Positions 57,480 through 64,000 of a stretch of 64,000 bases of DNA are shown piece by piece. This DNA comes from Anthoceros angustus (Eukaryota; Streptophyta; Anthocerotopsida; Anthocerotales; Anthocerotaceae). The stretch lies in the NCBI GenBank assembly GCA_010909165.1, contig VJWM01000235.1, positions 62,001-126,000 of the forward strand. The letters run 5' to 3'. Numbering within the stretch: the first letter of the stretch is position 1; every line of letters starts with the position of its first letter. The translations under genes and the position numbers were made by a program. The notes beneath the pieces were generated by a model. That model ran no database searches and was not told the DNA's origin. It worked only from the letters and a program-made list of their open reading frames with translations.

Positions 57480-57960
57480 TGAAGGATAGTGACGATGTGG
57501 AGAATCACTTACTCAAGTTTCGCGGTTTCGTGCCAAGCTTGCTTCTGTGGTGATGTTTTGGCGAGGCGAAGGCTATCACTCTCCTTCTCACATCTCTGCC
57601 ACATAGTTACAGAGCATTTGTCACTACACAAACCAACTTTGCAAACCAAGCAGGTGCAAACATTACTTTCTCACAAGTAGTTGGTGCACTGCCGGAGGAG
57701 GAATCCAGCAGAGTTGCTACTGGACGAGGTCAGCAGCAACATAATTCACAAGTACTCTACACCCAACGTGGACGTGGTAGAGGACGAGGTAGAGGAAGGG
57801 GACGACCCTATCCTGCACCAACCTCCTTTACACTTGGACAGAAAAAGAAGGGCACCTGTCATTGGTGTCGCATACCTGGACACTTCGAATCCGAATGTCG
57901 TAAGAACCGGGCTGGAGAGCCACGCCGAGAGGCACCACCTGGTGCTGAAACCCATGTAGT
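57480..57960 (+). pseudogene. Copia gag remnant with zinc knuckle
   Basis: Frames join FANQAGANITFSQVVGALPEE, an RGRGRGRGRG stretch (57770) and the CCHC knuckle, then run towards the protease. Frameshifts occur near 57540 and 57690. The Arg-Gly run before the knuckle is common in copia nucleocapsids. Confidence 0.7.
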
Positions 57961-58444
57961 GACAAGAGGACAGATTAGTCCTACACAAACAGCACACAAG
58001 CCGCCAACCATCCTTGCGGTATGTCTCTCCCTTACTCAGGCGATACTAATATGTGGTTCTTGGACTCGGGGCTACACATCATATCGCCTATCGAGAGACA
58101 AATTTGTCACCTATAAACTAGCACCAACTAGTCGGTTTGTGCTACTTGGAGATGATTGGATTGGCGATTCTTTGGATATGGTGATGTTTCTTTCCTATGA
58201 AAGGAGGGAACCACATCACCTGCTTGGGTGTCTTACATGTACCTAACATGAAGAAGAATCTTTTATCGGTCGAAACTTGTCCTAGACCACCATCGAGTGT
58301 GTTTCACACCTAGTGGCGTATAGTAACATCGATTAACAACCACTCAATCATTTTAGGAGAAGGAGTCACTTACAATGATCTCTACCATTTTGACATTACA
58401 CCAATTATGCATATGGGTATTCGATGCCAAGAGTGATGTAGACA

Positions 58445-59290
58445 AGACTTCCCTTTGGCATAATCGCCTCATCATCCTAGCATAACGTACATACGTCAAG
58501 TCGTTAGTAAGCGAATTATACAAGGATCCCATTTCTTTTAAACTTGAAGATCACCTTTTGCGAGGCGTAGTCGGAAAAATGTAGCAAGCCATATCATGAT
58601 CCGAGCCTACCAAAGCAAGACCTTTTGATGTCGTGCACTCGGATATATGCGGCCCTATGTCAACATCTTCTTTCGGTGGTTCGATATATTTCCTATTGTT
58701 TATCGATGAATGGAGCCATTATTGCCACATTTTACGCATCGCCTCATCGGACTTATGAGAAGTTTCTAGACTATGTTCGGATGGCGAAACACAAACCGGC
58801 CGCAAAGTTAAAAAGCTCAAGTGACAATGCTATGGAATACCTCGAATGATTTCGATTCATTTTGCGAAAAGGGTATACTTCATCGGTGACTCCCGTATCA
58901 TCACGCACGAATTCATATCTTTGAGAGATATAACGAACTTTGCCGGGCTACCCTCTCATCGCAGGACTTACCATGATTCTTTGAGAAGTAGCATGATAAA
59001 TTATGTCTGAGACGAGGCTTCTATTAAGCCATTGTTCTCCCACACCTTTGAGCGGTGTGGTCACAAACCAAGAATTGGCCACTCGAATTTTGGTGCGCAT
59101 GCCTACCACGGCCGGCAGGGGTAAGATGGATAACCGAGCAACCAAGCATGTATTCCTTGGTTACTCGGAACAATCAAAGGCTACAAATTATATAATCCAC
59201 GGACTCGACAACTTACATTGTACGCGTGTAAGTTTCAATGAGAGTTTCATACTCACCTCACATCGAGAGTCTGTCACAAGCCACAAGCCA
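58445..59290 (+). pseudogene. Copia integrase remnant
   Basis: Pre-integrase LWHNRL, then HSDICGPMSTSSFGG and YFLLFIDEWSHY of the catalytic core, then HVFLGYSEQSKATNYIIHGL and TRVSFNESF at the C-terminal side. Several frameshifts and stops separate these parts. Enzyme function (integration of element cDNA) is lost. Confidence 0.75.
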
Positions 59291-59519
59291 TTGTCAGAGC
59301 CTTCCATATATGGTCGTACTCCACAGCAATTTTCAGTAGATAAAGAGTTAGAGCTCGACATTTCAAACTTTCCCACAGAGTTTATGGACAACACAGTCCT
59401 TCCAGCAGTTCCTTTAGCCATACCTCAGCCTCCTTTAGCTGTCCAGCAGCCCATCATACCTCCAGACCGTAATCATGTTATGGGCTACGGACTTCCCTTG
59501 GGGTTAGGAAATAAGTTGG

Positions 59520-60640
59520 GTTTTGTTTTTTTCGTAGGTCCGAAGTGTAAAATAAGGCGGAAAAGGAGGAATGCACGACTGACTGGGACTGTTCGAGTGC
59601 ACTCGGACTCGGAGTAGGTAACGGACCCCTGCATTACCATAAGGACCTCGACATAAGTATCGGATAAGTCCGGACCCCTCCGGGTCAAAAGCAGGGATAA
59701 GTACGCTAGGAAAGTAACTTAGAAGTTGGGCGTGAGTTAGACAGAGCGGCGCCACGGACGGGCCTGAATGGAATGGCGGGCGGGCATCAGAGCGCGAGGG
59801 GCCGCAGGCGGTATTCACGCCCGCGCATCGCGCGGGCGCCGTAAGGCGAGTAGGCGGGCGAAGGCGAGTAAGCCATGCGAGCTCTTGCGATTCAGACGGA
59901 CAAAGAGCCACTCCCTCCGCGCTGAGTGCCATTTCCGACAGAGGCGGTCATTCTCCCAAGTAACTTACATCACCGCCGCGCTCGCACACCCGGCGTTGTC
60001 TTTGATCGCCTTGAGCACCCGGGCGAACTCACTGCGAAGCAAATTGACGCCGGCCAAGGAGGCGGACGGTCAAGGGAGCCTCACACTCCAACAGCGGGAT
60101 GGAGGCGGGAAGATGGGACCCAAGAAAGTGGCGGAGGTATAGGCACCATGGAACTTGGTGGGCGCAACATTGTCACCTTGGCTATCCGGACTTGGCCGTG
60201 CCGAGGCGGGGGTTGGTCGAGGAGTGGCACCGGACGTTTTCAGGCTCGGACATTTGACAGCCACCCTCCGTAGGCAGTTGCCGGCGAAGGCGGCGAGGTC
60301 ATTCTCCCAAGTAACTTCACATCGATCTTCGCTGCTCTTCAGACAGCCCTCTGGCGTTGTCTTTGATCGCCAGGCACCCTTGGCGTAACTTCGACTTGAA
60401 GAAGCAATTGGCCGTGACCAAGGAAGGCTGCTGAACCTCACACTCAGCAGGGGACGGAAGGAGGCGGGAAGATGGGACCCAAGTGGCGGAGTATGGGCAC
60501 CATGGAACTTGGTGGGCGCAACATTGTCACCGGCGCTACTCCGGACTTGGGCCGTGGTGGAGGAGGCGGGGGTTGGTCGAGGAGTGGCACTGGGCGTTTT
60601 CCAGTGTGGACATTGTGATGTCACCCTAGTCCGGAGTACG
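59520..60640. repeat. Repeat flank with tandem duplication, about 350-bp period
   Basis: 59521-59565 resembles 25915-25965. From 59946 to about 60640 two copies of about 350 bases follow each other, each holding CATTCTCCCAAGTAACTT, CGTTGTCTTTGATCGCC, AGATGGGACCCAAG, CACCATGGAACTTGGTGGGC and GGGGTTGGTCGAGGAGTGGC. Confidence 0.75.
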
Positions 60641-61262
60641 CCGGAAGATGGGGCTGCCAACAAGGAGGTTTGGTCTAAGAGCCTTCGAGAGGACCCCTGT
60701 GAGAGGACCGTGGAGGTCCCGAGGGCGTGTACAAATCTGGCCCAGGAGGAAATTAAGCGAGTCCCGGAACCTCTCAAGGCGGAGGGAAGATAGAGGCGGC
60801 AAGGCCGCCCCTCGGCTGAACGCATAGCAGACAACCAACACCGGGTTGATGCCGAGTTGCTAGGCAGGAGGGTGCGGCGGTGGCGGATAATTGTCCATCG
60901 GAACATGCTCACCAAGGTAGATCACCTTGGTGACAATCTGGTGTTCCCGCATGCACCGCAGAGGAAGGAGGGCAGGCGGTGGGGAAGGATCATCTTCGCC
61001 GGGGATCAATCGGGAAGCTCACAAGGTGAGGTGTGAGAAGCCTCGCCGTTATCGCGTTCTTAATTCATGTGGGCACACATGAACCTCCAAGGAGGGAAAA
61101 GAGAGCCAGACCCGGAAGGACCTGGCCGCCACCGGAGGCGGAAGGAAGAACCAGAGGTGGAAGCCCGTCCGGAAAAGAGAGCGGGAGGAAGGCACGTAGA
61201 GGGAATCCCAGACTCCATACGTTTGGAGCGGACTCCCTCGCCACCAAGGGAAGTGTGGGAGG
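60640..61262 (+). pseudogene. Second, more decayed copy of the capsid-like ORF
   Basis: Matches 23900-24500 in order: ANKEVWSKSLREDP, IIVHRNMLTKVDHLGDNL, WGRIIFAGD and LERTPSPPREVWE. Frameshifts and stops are more frequent than in the first copy. It stops exactly where the inverted repeat A copy begins. Confidence 0.6.
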
Positions 61263-61264
61263 GC

Positions 61265-62960
61265 TGTGGAATGGGGTTTTTGCATCCGGTGATTTAAAGA
61301 GGCCACATTTACCCTCTATGTCGTTATAGTCCTAGGATTCGATCCCAAGGAATGGTTTTGTGTCAAGGTGTTCTAAAACTATGGATTCTAGACTTACCTG
61401 CCGATCACTACCCCACCTTATCCAGCCTACTCCTACCCAAACCCACCACCGTGGAAGACTCGGCCACCGCAGTTGGTCGGTTCAACCACCGTGGCGGGTC
61501 CCACTACGCCGCCTGCCGGGGTCTATTTGTCACCGGCTCCGCAGCACCTTGGGGCTATGGACATACACACACCTATACACGCCTCACTTCACTCTAGGAA
61601 TTTCCGATTCCACCGCACTTCCACCTTACTCATTTCCGATTTTCCCCACACGCACTCACAATCCCTCACACAAGACTCATCTACTCCTTTCGGGACCTTC
61701 CCTTCCTAATAAATCCTCTCTCCTCACGGGCCACACAGACCCCTCCTTGGGCCACATGCACCTCCTTGGGCCACACCCTCTTGGGCCACATGCACCCCCC
61801 TCATGGAATAAAACACGCCGGGTGGCGCAGCTTGGGAAAGAGGATCGTGAAAGAAAACCCTGGCCGGCTTCGCTCCGCCCCGCCCCTCCGCAATTCCTAC
61901 CTCTTTTCCGGCCACCTACCACACCCGCGTGGAGCTTGGCCACTCGCTCTCGACCATCCAGGATCTTCCCGGCCTTCTTGTGACGAGAAGGCGGTGCATC
62001 GAACGAGTTTGATGCCGATCGCCTCCAACCAACCTCGCGCATAGCTTCAACACACGGAAGTTCACACCAAATTGTCTCAAGAGAGACACTCAAGGGTCTC
62101 TTATACATTCACCGTGGATTTCCACCACTCCTACCAGGTTCTAGAAAATATGGCCCACTACCACGCGCTCCTACCAATTCTGTAACTACACTCCGGGTCC
62201 TCAAAACATCCTATCCTCTACCCCAAAAAGAAGCTCTGCCTATGATGTCGCTCCTCTAAAATCAGCGGGCCGCTGTTGCCGCTTAGCCTCGCGGCGGGGT
62301 TCCTCGCCTCCGCCTCCGCCACGCCCGATCCGAGCGATTCTCCCCAAAACCTCCACCTCCACCGCCTGCAGCTTTTCGCTGCCTTCCCATGGGCGCCGCG
62401 CCTATAGGCCCTATGCCCGTTATTCCGCCTCCTCATCGCCGGGACAGCCACACTGTGCTCCTCCCTCCACGCTCGGCCTCCGCCATTCCTCGATCACCAC
62501 TTGGGGGTAGGCCCCCGCCTCCTGCTCGAAGAACCATCGTAAACGCCTGTGGCGGTCAAGATGTGCAGCCAATAGTTTCGCCTCCTGTCCCAACAACCAC
62601 ATACACATTTAGAGTGAGCACCGCTCACCATGCAGGTTGTGGACATGAGCATCCTCATCCACGCAGCACAATACGCCTTCCGATATAGAGGTTCACCTCT
62701 CCTCCGTGGACAATCCTGGGCCGGCTGGTTTCAGGACTGCCATCCCATCTGTCTGCTTGACTTCCCCACCTCGGTTCCTCCTTCCGCGACGGTGGCTTTA
62801 GCCACCGTGGTGGTTTCCCCACGGGTGGCTTGCCATCGGCGTTGCCGTGGCTCGCCTTCTTCTTGGCTTGGCTCTCTTGACTCGGCCCTAGCTTCATCTC
62901 TCTCGCTATATCTCTCCGCTTCTTGAATTTCTCCAGAGGCGCCATTGTTTCCATTTGCCC
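61265..62960 (-). repeat. Large repeat family A, copy 3, inverted
   Basis: Read on the minus strand it follows copies 1 and 2: the coding-like part near 62250-62480, AATTGGTAGGAGCGCGTGGTA, TCTCTTGAGACAATTTGGTG, TCGTCACAAGAAGGCC, tandem GGCCCAAGAGG blocks (61735-61800 region), the 21-base GGTGGCCGAG unit near 61460, and the end TAGGACTATAACGACATA to TTCCACA at 61265. Its outer boundary beyond 62960 is unclear. Confidence 0.65.
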
Positions 62961-64000
62961 TCGGCTCGCGAGACCTCATCTTGAAGCTCAATTGTAGCAT
63001 GCCCCTTGACCTCGATTCACTAAGGCCTCCTGCTGGGTGGACATGGCCTTACCGCCTCGTTTTGCATAGGGCCGCCTCGCATTCCGTCTGCGCTCCTCGC
63101 CACCTTGTTCTCGCCTTCGGGCTCTCCAACTTCTCCTTGAGCAACTTTTCCTGGCTCGCACACCTGTGAGAGCCATGGTCACTGGTCGAGGAGATCCGCT
63201 CTCGAGCCATGGTCAAGTCGTGGCCTCGCAGATTCTCAATTGCTGCCGTGCCCATTCCTCCACACCGTGACGCGAGCGTGTCTGCCACTTCAGTTCACGG
63301 GTGAAATGTCGCCAAAATGTTCCGGAGTCTGTCATGACTTGGCTATCAAACTAACCCCTCTTCTTCTAGGGGTTGGTTTGCCACTACTTCCTCATCCGCC
63401 CCAATCTCCTAGCGGCGACTCCTCGCACCGAGAGGCACAACTTGTCGCTTCCTTTATTTTCTCCTCCTTCACTGCTCCGATTTCGACCGTGACCCTAGGT
63501 GTGTCAGGTTCCTCTTCGGGCGCCCTTCCCTTCTTCGCCGACGCTCTGCTGCCGCCGCCTCCGCTTGCCCTTGAAACCTCCCCACCTTCATCCGAATCTT
63601 CTAGGGAGGCGACTCAATCCCGGAATCCTTCCTAATCTTCCTTACACTCCTCCTCCTCTACCTTGAGTTCCCCGACCGGCCAGCTATGAAGGGCGACACG
63701 CCCAACTCCGCTAGACACAATGAATACATGAATTAGAAAAGGTGAAATCAAGGAGGGCCGAGGAAGGGAGAGCAAATTCGCCTCTCCTCAGCTGTCTCTC
63801 AAAGATCATCCGCCCCAATCGATTTGTGTACCTTTAACCACCTCATGAAGAAAGACCAGAAGTGGTCCGCCATATGATCCAACTTCCGATCAGAAACACA
63901 AAATCCACTTGGCTAATCCCACCACCGGCAGACACGAGTTGGCGAGTCACCCATCCATTGTTCACCCTCACTTCTCCAGCTTCATGAGCGCAGCCTCCTC
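62650..64000 (-). pseudogene. Coiled-coil retroelement ORF remnant
   Basis: On the minus strand, Glu/Arg/Lys/Ala-rich segments (QEKLLKEKLESPKARTRWRG near 63120; EIQEAERYSERDEARAESRE near 62900) resemble, at DNA level near 62900-62990, the part of copy 2 at 30000-30100. Frames change often. It probably continues beyond the window, so its full extent cannot be judged. On the plus strand 63240-63635 is open but Pro/Ser-rich and probably a shadow. Confidence 0.4.

Larger units (their letters stand above)
56176..59480 (+). mobile_element. Decayed copia element, truncated before RT
   Basis: TGGTATCAGAGCT at 56176, the same initiator-tRNA primer-binding site as the element at 65, marks the left internal edge; a left LTR should end just before it, but its limits are unclear. 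Downstream, in several frames, come a gag zinc knuckle (CHWCRIPGHFESEC, 57858), a protease motif WFLDSG (58053) with a frameshift right after it, the pre-integrase motif LWHNRL (58452), integrase FDVVHSDICGPM (58623) and the integrase C-terminal FLGYSE (59152). RT and RNase H are missing: unrelated repeat sequence starts near 59520. Many stops; dead. Confidence 0.8.

Overview
This is a nuclear window from a streptophyte, most likely a seed-free plant or close algal relative. The evidence is a complete plant BCHC-type BEACH-domain gene, a plant SICKLE homologue, cytosolic ribosomal protein uL22 (RPL17) with short spliceosomal introns, a GT47 glycosyltransferase, copia elements primed on initiator tRNA-Met, and a non-LTR reverse transcriptase of the kind I associate with charophytes and early land plants. 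No species can be named from the sequence. Nothing bacterial, no CRISPR array and no convincing rRNA or tRNA gene was seen.

Layout. 0-6 kb: an intact-ended but gag-only copia-type element (65-3842, perfect 5-bp target duplication), then a field of short tandem repeats and a cluster of TGACGTCA palindromes. 7-8.3 kb: a minus-strand gene of unknown function with a Pro/Ser/Lys repeat domain. 8.3-14 kb: mostly non-coding sequence with successive tandem duplications. 14.1-14.8 kb: a small three-exon gene I do not recognise. 16.3-18.3 kb: an intact single-exon GT47 gene, followed by a mosaic of two gene fragments: an intron-retaining piece of the BEACH gene and an inverted, broken 3' part of the GT47 gene. 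20-33.5 kb: degenerate, nested retroelement sequence, including two copies of one large repeat, a capsid-like ORF with stops, a long coiled-coil ORF, a GC-rich minisatellite and an RT pseudogene with an internal inversion.

35.3-50.6 kb: the BCHC gene. I traced 38 coding exons that join in one open frame of about 3,385 codons, including one GC-AG intron; the first exon or exons are not resolved. It converges on RPL17 (51.1-52.2 kb, minus, 7 exons), behind which lies SICKLE (52.9-53.4 kb, minus, single exon). 53.4-64 kb returns to repeats: an AT-rich repeat shared with 10.7 kb, a second decayed copia element lacking RT, a tandem-duplicated segment, another copy of the capsid-like ORF, and an inverted third copy of the large repeat.

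The genes do not form an obvious pathway. The main biological content is three conserved plant genes inside retroelement-rich DNA, with evidence of DNA-level gene-fragment duplication. No new multi-gene system was found; the best leads are the chimeric fragment locus, the inverted RT and the unrecognised three-exon gene.
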